From assembly GCF_001866005.1 (NCBI RefSeq), contig NZ_MLQR01000016.1:72089-106372 (forward strand): DNA of 34,284 nt, read 5' to 3'. The notes beneath the pieces are model-generated. The model searched no databases, was not told the DNA's origin, and saw only the letters and a program-made list of their open reading frames with translations. Position 1 is the stretch's first letter. Every line of letters starts with the position of its first letter. Below, piece by piece: positions 7,489-17,392 of the stretch. The DNA comes from Anaerobacillus alkalilacustris. Its GTDB lineage: Bacteria; Bacillota; Bacilli; Bacillales; Anaerobacillaceae. Made by a program: the position numbers and the translations under genes.

Positions 7489-8400
7489 AATAGTAGTTGG
7501 TTGAAATGCTTGATTAATTGAAACAAATTTTCTTGGAACATTAACAATTATTTCTTTCCCACTACCTGGTCGAATAAAAATGTCTACTCCAGCTTTCTTA
7601 ATAACACCATTTGCACAAACAACATCAGGAAGTTGCTGTGTTATTTCAAGTTTATCTTTATTTAGATTATCATTTTTGAAAAGTAAGTAGTCTGCATCAG
7701 AACCTGTTAGCAATGCACCTTTTTTAGGATACAATCCTATGTTTGATAACACTTCTTTCGATAAAGGCTGATGCTCATTAGGAGCATTTTCATACGTAGT
7801 AATATGATATTCTGTCAGTAGTACCTTCCAATCTCGTTTAATTTTTTTGAACTTCATCTTTGAAGCTTGAATATTCCAAATTGGTAAGATAACTATATGA
7901 AATGGAAATAACTCATCCCTAATCCGTTGCCACTCTGGTATATAAAGTTCTTCTATTGAATTTATTTCTACAAATACAACTGGTACTTTGTATTTATTAC
8001 ACTTTCTAACCAATGTAGCAGTTAACTTCTTTAATGGTATTTTTATCCCGATTAAAAAATCAATACTACTGTTGATAAAAGCGTGTTTGGCTTTTTTTAT
8101 TTCAAATTCAAACTGACTTTCATATTTTAAATCACTTGCTGAAATAAGAGTTGTACACCCAATATTTTGAAGGTGCTTCATTCTTTCCTTAAAGCAAGAA
8201 AAATCATTAATATTAATGATACTTAAGTCGATCATCACATGCCCAGGAGTAATAGAAAAATTATCTGTATTAAGCCTCATATAATTATAGTGGCTTAAAC
8301 GAGAGTAAGCATTGACAACTTTAGAATCTTCAATTAACAAAGATTTACTTTGGTCTTGATCTGATTGACATAATAAGATATTTTCAATAATATATTTCAT
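7489..8400 (-). CDS. Degenerate amidohydrolase-like protein, probably without catalysis
   Basis: The protein looks like a small member of the metal-dependent amidohydrolase superfamily. PGHVMIDLSI near residue 55 corresponds to the usual PGFIDxHxH. GCTTLISAS is followed by a short barrel-like middle. IGLYPKKGALLTGSDADYLLF near residue 225 matches the C-terminal signature of dihydropyrimidinase/imidazolonase relatives, and a small composite beta domain follows. The HxH and later metal-binding histidines are not found and the length is about 300 instead of 380-450, so catalysis is unlikely. ATG at 8400 is chosen because AAGGAGGGG lies six bases upstream; an ATG at 8415 would include that site. 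The frame was followed to a stop near 7474-7489; the 3' boundary is approximate within one codon set. It is a separate transcription unit ending at the terminator at 7407. It is not part of the B. subtilis order. Confidence 0.6.
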
Positions 8401-8415
8401 CTTCCCCTCCTTCAT

Positions 8416-8733
8416 AAGTAGTAAACATTCTTATTGACAAGCTATGTCGTAATTAAACATCCTATGACTACTATGAAGAAGTTTTATATTTTATTATAAA
8501 ATTTAATTGTTGGTTCTAAGCATATATGAGTGAATTTCCTTATTGCATTATTCCATTCACATCAAGCTAAATCAATAGATATATATTCTTGATTGCGTAA
8601 AATCTGTATGATGAAATTAATTTACAAAACAACGATAAGATTATTGCAAATCTTATCGTTGTGCCACGAATTCAAAAGCACTATCACTAAAATCTCCAAC
8701 AATAAAACCTTAATTGTATAATTTCCTAACCAA
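8416..8733. other. Intergenic region with a perfect 13-pair hairpin
   Basis: AT-rich, with no plausible gene. It holds the upstream region of the amidohydrolase-like gene. ACAACGATAAGAT (8629-8641) and its exact complement (8650-8662) form a perfect hairpin with an eight-base loop. On the minus strand the stem is followed by a short T-run, so it could terminate a transcript arriving from the repeat or small RNA region. Confidence 0.55.
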
Positions 8734-9080
8734 GAAAAGCGCAAGCGCCTTGGTCACGAGCAGCTGCTCCTGTGCCACTCCGTTTGCTCGTCGCAAAGCC
8801 GCTTCGAAGTAATCCAAGTAGTAGCTTCACTGGGGCGGCCTTTGACAGAAGCCGCTCTTTGGCTTCCTACGTGCTTCTGCGTCTTCTAGTATTGCTTCGT
8901 AGTAAGCTTCCTCGAAGCAGTGTTTTGTGCGACGAGTAATCGCAGGAGCAAAGCTGCATGAAGCTATTTAGAGACGTTATTCATGTAGTTATTGAAGTCA
9001 GTAGCTTGACTGAAGTGACCGAGATCGTAGGCGTTGAAGCTAGACAGTTTCCAAGTTAGAATTTTATAAATTCTGATTAT
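8734..9080 (+). repeat. Dispersed intergenic repeat, long copy
   Basis: A full copy starting GAAAAGCGCAAGCGCCTTGG and ending AGCTAGACAGTTTCCAAG plus an AT-rich palindromic tail (AGAATTTTATAAATTC). The outer ends are inverted: AGCGCC and GGTCAC near the start face GTGACC and GGCG near the end. Internally GCTCGTCGCA pairs with TGCGACGAGT, and GCTCCTG with CAGGAGC. The tail touches the A-run of the terminator at 9081-9112. Confidence 0.9.
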
Positions 9081-9112
9081 AAAAAAAAATCCTGTCTACA
9101 ATGCAGACAGGA
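9081..9112 (-). terminator. Strong intrinsic terminator
   Basis: TCCTGTCT (9090-9097) and AGACAGGA (9105-9112) form an eight-pair stem with a seven-base loop. On the minus strand nine T residues follow. It lies about 195 bases past the aroA stop and would end either aroA or the candidate small RNA starting near 9244. Confidence 0.92.
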
Positions 9113-9244
9113 ATAATGATTGGAGTGGAGAATCGAATTAAATAATACTAAAATAGCAAATCCCCTAAAAATATAAGAGAGTTTCTTAATTACTCTTAAA
9201 GCAACGGTGTCTTACCGTCCCCCAAAAGCGAAAACTATACTATA
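9081..9244 (-). ncRNA. Candidate small RNA of about 160 bases
   Basis: A gene-free interval bounded by a promoter-like sequence and a strong terminator. TTAACA (9275-9280) and TATAAT (9251-9256) are spaced by 18 bases and predict a start near 9244. The transcript would contain a hairpin ACGGT/ACCGT (9218-9204), a second TAAGAG/CTCTTA (9198-9174), an AT-rich linker and the terminator stem. No ribosome binding site with an open frame is seen. It is not one of the RNAs I recognise. It could instead be the 3' untranslated region of aroA. Confidence 0.4.
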
Positions 9245-9250
9245 GTTACT

Positions 9251-9280
9251 ATTATATAACTGATTTTTGTTTTTTGTTAA
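9251..9280 (-). promoter_or_regulatory. Candidate sigma-A promoter downstream of aroA
   Basis: TTAACA at 9275-9280 and a perfect TATAAT at 9251-9256 with 18-base spacing. It lies 25 bases after the aroA stop, where no coding gene follows before the terminator. Confidence 0.5.
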
Positions 9281-9305
9281 TTAAAATTCAGAAAATTCCA
9301 TATAT

Positions 9306-10589
9306 TTAAACTAATTTTTGTAAATGTTGAAAGAATGTCGGGTAAGATACGTCAATTGCTTCGACATCCTCAATTTCTATCTTGCCATTTGCAATACACC
9401 CAGCAATGGCCATTGCCATACCAATACGGTGATCACCAAAGCTATCAACGTTCCCGCCTGTTAATTGTGTAGGACCATGAATGATCATTCCATCCTCAGT
9501 TGCTTCTATATTAGCACCCAGCTTTTTCAATTGTCCTACAACCGTGTCGATACGATTAGTTTCTTTTACTTTTAATTCTTCAGCATCTTTAATGACAGTC
9601 GTGCCATTTGCTTGAGTTGCTAATACTGCGATTACTGGAATTTCATCAATTAAACGTGGAATGATTTCTCCACCAATTTCAATGCCTTTCAATGAAGATG
9701 TACAAATAGTTAAATCTGCCATTTTCTCTTCATTAATTACTCTTTCGTTCGAAATAGTTAGTTTTGCCCCCATTTGTGTTAACACATCAATAATACCAAT
9801 TCTAGTTTCATTAACACCTACATTTAACATCTTTACTTCACTATTTGGTACAATCGCACCTGCCACTAAGAAAAATGCTGCAGAGGAAATATCACCTGGT
9901 ACTACTACTTTTTGTCCTTTTAAGACTTGTCCACCACGAACTGAAACAGTAGTTTCGTTTTCTTCTAATTCCACACCAAAAGCTTTTAACATTCTTTCTG
10001 TATGATCTCGAGATTTATGTGGTTCAGTTACGGTTGTTACACCTTCACTTTGTAGACCAGCAAGTAGGATAGCCGATTTAACTTGGGCACTTGCTACAGG
10101 TGAATTATATGTAATTCCCTTAGTCATTCCTCCCCTAACTGCTAGAGGGGTATAATTTCCTTCTCCCCTACCATCGATTTTTGCTCCCATTTCTTTTAAT
10201 GGAACGGTCACCCTAGCCATTGGCCTTTTTGCAATCGAAGCATCACCAATTACAACTGAATGAAATGGTCTAGTTGCCAAAATTCCCATCATAAGCCTTG
10301 TTGTAGTTCCAGAGTTACCAACATCTAGAATATCAGTTGCTTCCTTAAGACCATCCCATCCATTTCCATACACAGTAACTTGATCACCGTTTTGTTCAAT
10401 CTGTACACCAAGCTTTTGAAAACACGAAATAGTACTTAAACAATCTTCACCAGGTAAAAAACCTTCAATTGTTGTTTTTCCATCTGCAATTGCTCCAAAC
10501 ATTACCGCACGATGCGAGATTGATTTATCACCAGGAATTTTTATTTCACCTTTTAAACTGTTAACTGGAGACACTATTTTTTTTGTCAT
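9306..10589 (-). CDS. aroA: 3-phosphoshikimate 1-carboxyvinyltransferase (EPSP synthase)
   Basis: Catalyses shikimate-3-phosphate plus phosphoenolpyruvate to 5-enolpyruvylshikimate-3-phosphate, the step before chorismate synthase (named aroE in B. subtilis). At 427 residues it has normal length. Visible motifs are GDKSISHR near residue 20, [14 protein letters not shown] near 90, an RPMARV segment near 123, KVKETNRID near 340 and FGDHRIGMA near 385. The only plausible start has GAGG rather far upstream (about 12 bases). It follows tyrA after 22 bases and is the last gene of the aromatic operon. Confidence 0.97.
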   Translation of the reverse strand: MTKKIVSPVNSLKGEIKIPGDKSISHRAVMFGAIADGKTTIEGFLPGEDCLSTISCFQKLGVQIEQNGDQVTVYGNGWDGLKEATDILDVGNSGTTTRLMMGILATRPFHSVVIGDASIAKRPMARVTVPLKEMGAKIDGRGEGNYTPLAVRGGMTKGITYNSPVASAQVKSAILLAGLQSEGVTTVTEPHKSRDHTERMLKAFGVELEENETTVSVRGGQVLKGQKVVVPGDISSAAFFLVAGAIVPNSEVKMLNVGVNETRIGIIDVLTQMGAKLTISNERVINEEKMADLTICTSSLKGIEIGGEIIPRLIDEIPVIAVLATQANGTTVIKDAEELKVKETNRIDTVVGQLKKLGANIEATEDGMIIHGPTQLTGGNVDSFGDHRIGMAMAIAGCIANGKIEIEDVEAIDVSYPTFFQHLQKLV

Positions 10590-10611
10590 ATTTTAACACA
10601 TCCTCTTTAAA

Positions 10612-11718
10612 CTAAGAACTTATGTATGCTTCATATAAATTTTCTGCTAAACAAGTAAGGGCACGATCACGATCTTGGTCAGATCGAAAACTAAGCCGCA
10701 ATACTCCCATAATATCTTCTCTAGTTTCTAATATACGAATATTTGTAATACTTATATTTTCTTTCGATAAAATTCCTGTAACATCAGAAATAACACCTGG
10801 GTGATCTGGTACATCGACGTACAAATCATAAAAGGAAGGGATTGCACCTTTTTGTTTTATTGGTAATTCATCTCGAAACATTTTGGCAGAATGAAAATAT
10901 TGTAATATACTTTGGTCTTCTGCTTTCTCGATTAATCCTTTCACATAATCCATTTCTTTTTGCCATTCAGATAATAGTGAAAGTAAAATTTCTTTATTAT
11001 GAATAAGAATATCACGCCACATAACTGGACTAGCAGATGCAATTCGCGTAATATCACGAAATCCACCAGCTGCGAAATTCGATAATAACGGTTGTTCTTT
11101 TTCAATTTTCGCTACTTGATGAACAAGGCTTGCAGCTATTAGATGTGGAAAATGACTAATAACCCCAGCAATTTGATCATGCTGACTTGGTGACATCTCA
11201 ATAAACTTTGCTTTCGTTCCTTTTAACCAATTTTGCAGTTGAATAATTTTAGTCATATTCGTCCCTTCAGAAGGGGTTAATATGTAAAATGCGTTTTCAA
11301 AAAGATGGGCTTTCGCAGCTTCCACTCCCGTTTTATGGGAGCCAGCCATTGGGTGTCCCCCAATAAAAGTCACACCTTTCCCCTGTAACACTTGTGCTTT
11401 TTCAACAATTTTTTCTTTAGTACTTCCTACATCAGTAATAATCGCTGACGCCTTTAGATTATAACTTGCTAAATTTATAAGCACTTCTTCTGTTTTCTTA
11501 ACTGGTGCAGCAAGAATTATAAGATCTGCGTCCTCAACACCTTTTTCAACCTGATCTACAAATTCATCAATCACACCTAGGGACTTCGCCATTTTCAATT
11601 GATCTTCCTTGATGTCGAAGCCGTAAATCATACAGTTCTTGTGCTCTTTTTTTATTGCTAAAGCAATTGATCCGCCTATTAAACCTAAACCAATGACAAA
11701 TACCTTTCGATTATTCAA
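10612..11718 (-). CDS. tyrA: Prephenate dehydrogenase with ACT domain
   Basis: Oxidises prephenate to 4-hydroxyphenylpyruvate for tyrosine synthesis, using NAD. Residues 1-90 form a Rossmann domain with GLGLIGGSIALAIK. The helical dehydrogenase domain carries GGHPMAGSHKTGVEAA (about residues 120-135) and ISHFPHLIAA. A C-terminal ACT domain begins near 300 (VPDHPGVISDVTGILSKENI) and is the probable site of tyrosine feedback. The length of 368 is typical for Bacillus. The start is TTG at 11718, with GGGAG 12 bases upstream and no better ATG nearby, so translation may be weak. A terminator-like hairpin and a minimal repeat lie between hisC and this gene. Confidence 0.95.
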   Translation of the reverse strand: MNNRKVFVIGLGLIGGSIALAIKKEHKNCMIYGFDIKEDQLKMAKSLGVIDEFVDQVEKGVEDADLIILAAPVKKTEEVLINLASYNLKASAIITDVGSTKEKIVEKAQVLQGKGVTFIGGHPMAGSHKTGVEAAKAHLFENAFYILTPSEGTNMTKIIQLQNWLKGTKAKFIEMSPSQHDQIAGVISHFPHLIAASLVHQVAKIEKEQPLLSNFAAGGFRDITRIASASPVMWRDILIHNKEILLSLLSEWQKEMDYVKGLIEKAEDQSILQYFHSAKMFRDELPIKQKGAIPSFYDLYVDVPDHPGVISDVTGILSKENISITNIRILETREDIMGVLRLSFRSDQDRDRALTCLAENLYEAYISS

Positions 11719-11743
11719 TGTTTCTTACATCTCCCTTTGTTTA

Positions 11744-11780
11744 GAAAAGCGCAAGTACCTGGAGCTAGACAGCTTTCCAC
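11744..11780 (+). repeat. Minimal copy of the dispersed repeat (ends only)
   Basis: GAAAAGCGCAAG is followed almost directly by ACCTGGAGCTAGACAG. This joins the conserved left and right ends of the longer repeats without any interior. It sits between hisC and tyrA, downstream of the hairpin at 11819-11854. Confidence 0.7.
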
Positions 11781-11812
11781 TAAAGTATATATGTACTTAC
11801 TATCTTTTTGTA

Positions 11813-11854
11813 GAAAAACTAGGCTTTTCACTAAAGATTCTAGAGAAAACCTAG
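11813..11854 (-). terminator. Terminator-like hairpin between hisC and tyrA
   Basis: CTAGG+TTTTC (11819-11829, one bulged base) pairs with GAAAA+CCTAG (11845-11854). Five T residues follow on the minus strand. It lies 12 bases past the hisC stop and would cut the supraoperon before tyrA-aroA unless bypassed. Confidence 0.65.
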
Positions 11855-11865
11855 CTATTCTAAAA

Positions 11866-12951
11866 TTAATTATTAATGAAAGCCCTCAATTGTTGAATAA
11901 TTGCTTCGTTTTGACTTGCACTTCCCACTGTAATTCTTATAAAGGTAGGGAACCCTAGTGCTTCACCTGAACGTACTATGATGCCACGCTCTAATAAATA
12001 ATTGAAAACTTTATTCCCAGGAGTTTTCATATCAATTAAAATAAAATTACCTTGAGATGGATAAAATTTCAAATCGTGTTCTTTACAGAATTGATAAAAT
12101 TGGTCCATACCTAGTCGGTTTGACTCTTTACAATAATTAATAAAATCTTGATCTTTTAAAGCTGCACTAGCTGCAACATGTGCAAGGGTAGTTGTATTAA
12201 ATGGCTCTCTTGCAGGCTCTATTTTTTGAATGAAGTCACTGTTACCAATACCATACCCAATTCTTAGCGTTGCAAGTCCGTAGGCTTTAGAAAACGTTCG
12301 TAAAATCATTAAATTATCATACTCTTTAAGTAAAGGAACTGTTTGTGGGTAATCTTCTGCTACTACATATTCAAAATATGCTTCATCACTAACAACAAGG
12401 ACATCGCGAGGTATTTTCGCTAAAAACTGTTTAAATTGCTCTTCATTTACATACGTACCTGAAGGGTTATTCGGATTACATACCCAAACGATGCGTGTAT
12501 TTTCATCAATCTGTGCAAGCATTCCATCTAAATCATGTACCCCTTCTACTAAAGGAACTTCTCGAACTTCAGCCCCTTCAATTACAGCATTATGTTTATA
12601 TTGAGAGAAAGATGGCCAAGCACAAACTGTATTTGTACCTTTTGTCAATAATGCTCTACATAAAATTAAGATTACTTCGTCTGACCCGTTTCCAAAGATT
12701 AATTGATCCTCTTTTACATTTACATGTGCTGAAACATCAGTACGAATCGATTGAGCATATCCATCCGGGTAGAGCGCTAATTTTTCTAATGCTTCTTTAA
12801 TTGCACTTTTTGCAAATTGAGAACAACCAAAAGGATTTTCATTAGAAGCAAGTTTAATAACCTCTTTTAAACCAAATTCTTTTTTTACTTCTTCAATAGG
12901 CTTCCCGGGTTTATATGGAGAAAGACCCACTAGTTGCTGTTTCACTTTCAT
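11866..12951 (-). CDS. hisC: Histidinol-phosphate / aromatic aminotransferase
   Basis: A PLP-dependent class I/II aminotransferase of 361 residues. It converts imidazole-acetol phosphate to histidinol phosphate and, in Bacillus, also transaminates the phenylpyruvates in Phe/Tyr synthesis, which explains its place beside tyrA. Motifs are SNENPFGCS near residue 37, [11 protein letters not shown] near 155, the cofactor region [10 protein letters not shown], and the PLP-binding lysine in [16 protein letters not shown] near 218. GGAG lies nine bases before the ATG. It follows trpA by 46 bases and is the last gene before an internal terminator-like hairpin. Confidence 0.95.
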   Translation of the reverse strand: MKVKQQLVGLSPYKPGKPIEEVKKEFGLKEVIKLASNENPFGCSQFAKSAIKEALEKLALYPDGYAQSIRTDVSAHVNVKEDQLIFGNGSDEVILILCRALLTKGTNTVCAWPSFSQYKHNAVIEGAEVREVPLVEGVHDLDGMLAQIDENTRIVWVCNPNNPSGTYVNEEQFKQFLAKIPRDVLVVSDEAYFEYVVAEDYPQTVPLLKEYDNLMILRTFSKAYGLATLRIGYGIGNSDFIQKIEPAREPFNTTTLAHVAASAALKDQDFINYCKESNRLGMDQFYQFCKEHDLKFYPSQGNFILIDMKTPGNKVFNYLLERGIIVRSGEALGFPTFIRITVGSASQNEAIIQQLRAFINN

Positions 12952-12997
12952 GTTTTAACACTCCAATGCGTTAAAGTTAATGTTCTTTCCTATAATT

Positions 12998-13795
12998 TTA
13001 CGATGAAATGAGGGATTGTACAAATGTTTTTATTTCTAAAAATGCATTTTCTTTCATTTCTAACATTTCAGTCTTTTTTGATTCTACCATTTTTACTAGT
13101 GCACTACCAACTATTATTCCATCACAATACGGCTGTAAGAGTTGTACTTGCTCTTTATTAGAAATACCAAAGCCTACAGCAACCGGAACTCTACTATGTT
13201 TCTTAACTTCTGTTAAAAATTCATAAATACTAGCGTCAATTTCTTTTCTAACCCCAGTTACACCTAGTGAAGATACACAATATAGAAAGCCACTTGCATT
13301 TTTTGCGATTTGTTCAACCCGCTCCTTTGACGTTGGAGCCACTAACGAAATAAGTGGTAAACCTTCTTTCTCACAACGAGTTGCTAACTCTCTACTTTCT
13401 TCATAAGGTAAGTCTGGGATCAGTATTCCATCGGCTTGATGTTCTTTCATCAATTTAAACAGCTTTTCCTCACCTAGTTGCAAAACTGGATTATAGTACG
13501 TAAAAATAATTACTGGGATCTTTAATCCTTTTTCTCTCATTTCTGAAACTAAAGCAATCGCTTTTTCCAAGTTCATTTTCTGTTCAAGTGCTCTGATGGC
13601 AGATTGTTGAATAACAGGTCCGTCTGCGAGTGGATCTGAATAAGGTACACCTAACTCTAAAATATCTGCACCACTTTCTTCTAATTGTAAGGCTAAATCG
13701 ACAGTTAACTTTGGTGTAGGATCTCCTGCCATAATAAAAGGAATAAACAAATGTTTGTTTTGACTCGTTGCTGTTTGTAATCGAGATTTATTCAT
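12998..13795 (-). CDS. trpA: Tryptophan synthase alpha chain
   Basis: Cleaves indole-3-glycerol phosphate to indole and glyceraldehyde-3-phosphate within the alpha2-beta2 complex. At 265 residues it is a complete TIM barrel. It carries [19 protein letters not shown] near residues 45-63, including the catalytic Glu and Asp, a [12 protein letters not shown] segment near 125, and the phosphate-binding VGFGISN and DGIIVGSA near the C terminus. The start overlaps the end of trpB by eight bases, which suggests translational coupling, and GGGGGAAAGG serves as its ribosome binding site. Confidence 0.97.
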   Translation of the reverse strand: MNKSRLQTATSQNKHLFIPFIMAGDPTPKLTVDLALQLEESGADILELGVPYSDPLADGPVIQQSAIRALEQKMNLEKAIALVSEMREKGLKIPVIIFTYYNPVLQLGEEKLFKLMKEHQADGILIPDLPYEESRELATRCEKEGLPLISLVAPTSKERVEQIAKNASGFLYCVSSLGVTGVRKEIDASIYEFLTEVKKHSRVPVAVGFGISNKEQVQLLQPYCDGIIVGSALVKMVESKKTEMLEMKENAFLEIKTFVQSLISS

Positions 13796-14987
13796 TTGCC
13801 TTTCCCCCTAATGTATCCATTAATGTATGCACGTCTTTATCGCCTCTCCCTGATAAACAGACTAAGATTGATTGTTCATTAGAAAGGCTCTTGGCTCGTT
13901 TAAAAGTTTCAGCTAAGGCATGAGCACTTTCAATAGCTGGTATAATTCCTTCAAGTCGAGACAAAATTTGAAGGGCTTCTAAAGCTTCTGCATCAGTTAC
14001 ACTTTCATAACGAACTCTACCAATGTCTTTCAAATGAGCATGTTCTGGCCCTACCCCTGGGTAATCTAATCCTGCGGATATAGAGTGAGGTTCAATGATT
14101 TGTCCATCATCAGTTTGTAACAAATACGTTAGGGAGCCATGAATTACCCCTTTACTCCCCTTCGTCAAAGTAGCCGCATGAAAATTTGTTTCAACACCAA
14201 GGCCAGCTGCTTCAACACCGACAAGTGTTACATCGTCACCAATAAAAGGATAAAACATTCCCATTGCATTACTTCCACCACCAACACAAGCTACAATCTC
14301 ATCAGGTAATTTTCCTTCTAAATCTAAGAATTGTTTTTTCGCTTCGTCTCCGATCACTCTTTGAAAATCTCGAACCATTTGCGGATACGGATGCGGACCA
14401 ACTACTGATCCAATTAGATAAAATGTATCAGTGACATTAGTAACCCAATAACGAATTGCCTCATTAGTAGCATCTTTTAATGTACGACTCCCACTAACCA
14501 CCGGAATGACTTCTGCCCCTAACAATCTCATACGAAATACATTTAACGCTTGGCGTTCAATATCTTTTTCACCCATAAACACCTTACATTCTAATCCAAA
14601 CTTTGCTGCAACTGTTGCAGCTGCAACTCCGTGTTGACCTGCTCCAGTTTCAGCAATAATTTTTTTCTTACCCATTCTTTTGGCAAGTAGTGCTTGCCCA
14701 ATGGCATTATTAATCTTATGGGCCCCTGTATGATTTAAATCTTCTCTTTTTAAATAAATACGTGCTCCATTAAAATGACGACTGACATTTTCTGCATAGG
14801 TTAAGGTAGTAGGTCTACCCGAATACGCTTTTAGTTGTTTCATGTAATCATTTATAAAGTGTTCGTCATTCATTGCTTTATTAAATGCTTCTTCAAGCTC
14901 ACACAATGCATACATTAATGTTTCTGGTACAAATCTACCACCAAATTCACCAAAACGACCTTTATTGTCAGGAAATAGATAACTCAT
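13788..14987 (-). CDS. trpB: Tryptophan synthase beta chain
   Basis: The PLP enzyme that condenses indole with serine to give tryptophan. Its 399 residues are typical. The N terminus reads [16 protein letters not shown]. The PLP lysine lies in [10 protein letters not shown] near residue 86, [10 protein letters not shown] near 108, and the phosphate-cradle [10 protein letters not shown] near 232. The C-terminal [12 protein letters not shown] is present. It overlaps trpF by four bases and trpA by eight. Confidence 0.98.
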   Translation of the reverse strand: MSYLFPDNKGRFGEFGGRFVPETLMYALCELEEAFNKAMNDEHFINDYMKQLKAYSGRPTTLTYAENVSRHFNGARIYLKREDLNHTGAHKINNAIGQALLAKRMGKKKIIAETGAGQHGVAAATVAAKFGLECKVFMGEKDIERQALNVFRMRLLGAEVIPVVSGSRTLKDATNEAIRYWVTNVTDTFYLIGSVVGPHPYPQMVRDFQRVIGDEAKKQFLDLEGKLPDEIVACVGGGSNAMGMFYPFIGDDVTLVGVEAAGLGVETNFHAATLTKGSKGVIHGSLTYLLQTDDGQIIEPHSISAGLDYPGVGPEHAHLKDIGRVRYESVTDAEALEALQILSRLEGIIPAIESAHALAETFKRAKSLSNEQSILVCLSGRGDKDVHTLMDTLGGKANE

Positions 14988-15622
14988 ATGACTAACCTCT
15001 CCTCAAATTGTTTCTTAATATTTTCTGATTTTTGTCCATTCTCTTCAATTCCACTAGATAAATCAATGCCCATTGGGTTATATTGCAGAAGTTTAGTAAT
15101 TGTACTATCGTTAATTCCCCCGGCAATAAAGCAAGGTACCCTTTGTGAGTTAGCTTCTTTTTGGTAGTGAGGAATACTAGACCAATCAAAGGTAATTCCC
15201 GTTCCACCTCTTTGACCATTTACTTTACTATCAATTACATACCCATCGACTAAACCATCAAATTGTCTCATTAACTGTATAGCATTTTTACTATGGTGGA
15301 TAACCTTCCAAACTGGTAGAGAACATCTAGACTTTAATGTCAAAATGTAACTAGGCGTTTCTTCACCATGACATTGGATAACATCTAGTGGAATTTGATC
15401 ACAAACATACTCTATTTCATCAATTGGTGCATTCACAAACACACCAACAAGTTTCTGGGAGACGTGCACCCTACTAAGCCACTTCTTCACCTGACTAGGT
15501 GTTACACAACGCTTACTTTCTGCGAAGATAAAACCTAAATAATTAGCTTTACTCTTAGCTGTAACCTCTACATCATTCAAGCTATGGTTTCCACAATATT
15601 TAAGTAGTGGTTGAGCTCTCAT
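14984..15622 (-). CDS. trpF: Phosphoribosylanthranilate isomerase
   Basis: Converts N-(5-phosphoribosyl)anthranilate to the carboxyphenylamino-deoxyribulose phosphate. The start is set at ATG 15622, where GGAGG lies eight bases upstream and the trpC stop ends one base before. A longer frame from TTG 15637 would include the ribosome binding site. The resulting 212 residues carry LLKYCGNHS (the catalytic cysteine of the KICG motif), [24 protein letters not shown], a GTGITFDWS segment and FIAGGIND, then [12 protein letters not shown] at the C terminus. It is a complete barrel. Confidence 0.94.
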   Translation of the reverse strand: MRAQPLLKYCGNHSLNDVEVTAKSKANYLGFIFAESKRCVTPSQVKKWLSRVHVSQKLVGVFVNAPIDEIEYVCDQIPLDVIQCHGEETPSYILTLKSRCSLPVWKVIHHSKNAIQLMRQFDGLVDGYVIDSKVNGQRGGTGITFDWSSIPHYQKEANSQRVPCFIAGGINDSTITKLLQYNPMGIDLSSGIEENGQKSENIKKQFEERLVI

Positions 15623-15623
15623 T

Positions 15624-16376
15624 TTACTTTCCTCCAAATAATGTTTTAATGCCTTCTATCGGTGAATTTGCTCTCATAAGAGTTTCTCCTACCAATATTG
15701 CACTGGCATATCCCTCTAACTGTTTTAAATGACTAGTATCTGCTATACCACTTTCACTTACGACAAGGAGGTCATCAGGTAACTGTTTTACAATTTCGAT
15801 TGTATGATTAACGTCTGTGTTAAATGTTTTTAAATCACGATTATTTATACCCAAAATCTTAGGCTTAAATGTAGTCAATACTTTTTCGACATCGTCCATT
15901 CCATGAACCTCAACTAAACACTCCAACCCTTTTTCGTATGCTTCTAAATAAAATTCATGCAGTTGGTTTTTTTCTAGAATAGTTGCAATTAATAAAATGG
16001 CGTCAGCTCCGATTCGTAAGCTTTGTTCAATTTGACTGGATGAAATAATAAAATCTTTTCTAAGTACAGGTAGACTAACCTCTTTTTTTATTTGGGATAA
16101 ATAAGTAAGATGCCCTTGAAAAAATTGTTCATCAGTTAGAACCGATAGAGCATCGGCTTTTCCTTGTTCATACTCTTTTGCAATACTTATGGGATTAAAA
16201 TCCTTTTTAATAATCCCTTTTGACGGTGATGCTTTCTTTACTTCTGCTATCAATCCTAACCCGCGATTCGGTTGACTAAGAGCATCAAAAAGAGAGTATC
16301 TGGTTACTTCTTCAGGTTCTGATAAGGTTAACTTCGCAACTTCCTGTTTTTTCACTTCAACGATCTGCTCTAGCAT
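15624..16376 (-). CDS. trpC: Indole-3-glycerol phosphate synthase
   Basis: Ring-closes the TrpF product to indole-3-glycerol phosphate. The 250-residue TIM barrel has EVKKASPSKG near residue 45 with its catalytic lysine, LRKDFIISSSQIEQSLRIGA near 100, LVEVHGMDD, LGINNRDLKTF near 175 and VSESGI near 207. The ATG overlaps the trpD end by seven bases, and GGGGGAAG is its ribosome binding site. The gene is separate from trpF, as in Bacillus. Confidence 0.97.
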   Translation of the reverse strand: MLEQIVEVKKQEVAKLTLSEPEEVTRYSLFDALSQPNRGLGLIAEVKKASPSKGIIKKDFNPISIAKEYEQGKADALSVLTDEQFFQGHLTYLSQIKKEVSLPVLRKDFIISSSQIEQSLRIGADAILLIATILEKNQLHEFYLEAYEKGLECLVEVHGMDDVEKVLTTFKPKILGINNRDLKTFNTDVNHTIEIVKQLPDDLLVVSESGIADTSHLKQLEGYASAILVGETLMRANSPIEGIKTLFGGK

Positions 16377-17392
16377 TGCACTTCCCCCTTAGTGACTTGG
16401 AGTGATTTAAATTGTTCAAAAGCTTTTCCTTTCAAAAGATTCTTTTGAACTTTCTCTACTCCTTCCTTAATACTCTCTACTTCTTCAGCTATAAACAACG
16501 CTGTTGCACTGTTTAAGACAACAATATTTTCAGCGGTTTTATTTGCTTTACCTAAAAAGATGTTCTCTATAATAGTAGCACTCTCTTCTATACTATTTGC
16601 TTGTATTTCATTTACATTTCCTCTGACTAATCCAACTTCTTCTGGTGTAAGTTGATATCTTTTAATCTCACCATTCATCAACTCTACAACATCTGTATAG
16701 GTCGTGATCGAACATTCATCAAGGCCTTCACCACCTGTAACAAAGATCGCACGTTCCGTCCCTAATTCTCGTAATGTTTGAGCCATTTTCTCGGCAAAAC
16801 CTGTATTGAATACTCCAATCATTTGTCGATTCGCTTTTGCTGGATTTACTAATGGACCTAATAAATTAAAAATAGTTTTAAACCCTAACTGCTTACGAGT
16901 AGAAGCAACATGTTTCATAGATTGATGATAAAGAGGAGCAAATAAGAAAGATAGCCCCTTATCATATAACGCTTTAACTGCTTCTTCTGGCGATGCTTGC
17001 ACTGGTATTTGTAATCTTTCTAACACATCAGCACTCCCACTTTTGGATGAAACAGCTCGATTACCGTGTTTTGCAACTTTTACACCACAGGATGAAACAA
17101 GAATCGCTGTTGCTGTGGATATGTTAAAAGTAGATAAATCATCTCCACCAGTCCCACAAGTATCTAAGAGTTTGTTAAATGAATGGTCTATTGAAACGGC
17201 ATGTTCCCGCATTGACGTAGCAAATCCGATCATCTCATCTACTGTTTCGCCACGGAGTCGCATCATAGATAAAAGTCCAGCTATTTGAGCATCTTCAGCA
17301 TTCCCCTGCATCATTTCATCCATAACTTGCTTTGCTTCGTTACGTGTTAAAGTTTTTCCTTCTGAGCAGTTTTTAAGAACTTGTTTAAGCAT
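16370..17392 (-). CDS. trpD: Anthranilate phosphoribosyltransferase
   Basis: Transfers phosphoribose from PRPP to anthranilate. It has 340 residues, typical for the family. Motifs are LLDTCGTGGDDLSTFNIST near residues 75-95 (PRPP-binding glycine loop), VAKHGNRAVSSKSGSADVLE near 108, and GVFNTGFAEKMA near 195. It overlaps trpE by eight bases. AAGGAG lies about 11 bases before the ATG. Confidence 0.97.
   Translation of the reverse strand: MLKQVLKNCSEGKTLTRNEAKQVMDEMMQGNAEDAQIAGLLSMMRLRGETVDEMIGFATSMREHAVSIDHSFNKLLDTCGTGGDDLSTFNISTATAILVSSCGVKVAKHGNRAVSSKSGSADVLERLQIPVQASPEEAVKALYDKGLSFLFAPLYHQSMKHVASTRKQLGFKTIFNLLGPLVNPAKANRQMIGVFNTGFAEKMAQTLRELGTERAIFVTGGEGLDECSITTYTDVVELMNGEIKRYQLTPEEVGLVRGNVNEIQANSIEESATIIENIFLGKANKTAENIVVLNSATALFIAEEVESIKEGVEKVQKNLLKGKAFEQFKSLQVTKGEVQC

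Noticed and set aside
9121..9145. tRNA-like 3' end (TTCGATTC followed by CCACTCCA on the minus strand)
   Set aside because: The flanking bases cannot form the T-stem and no anticodon or D arm lies upstream, so the resemblance is accidental.
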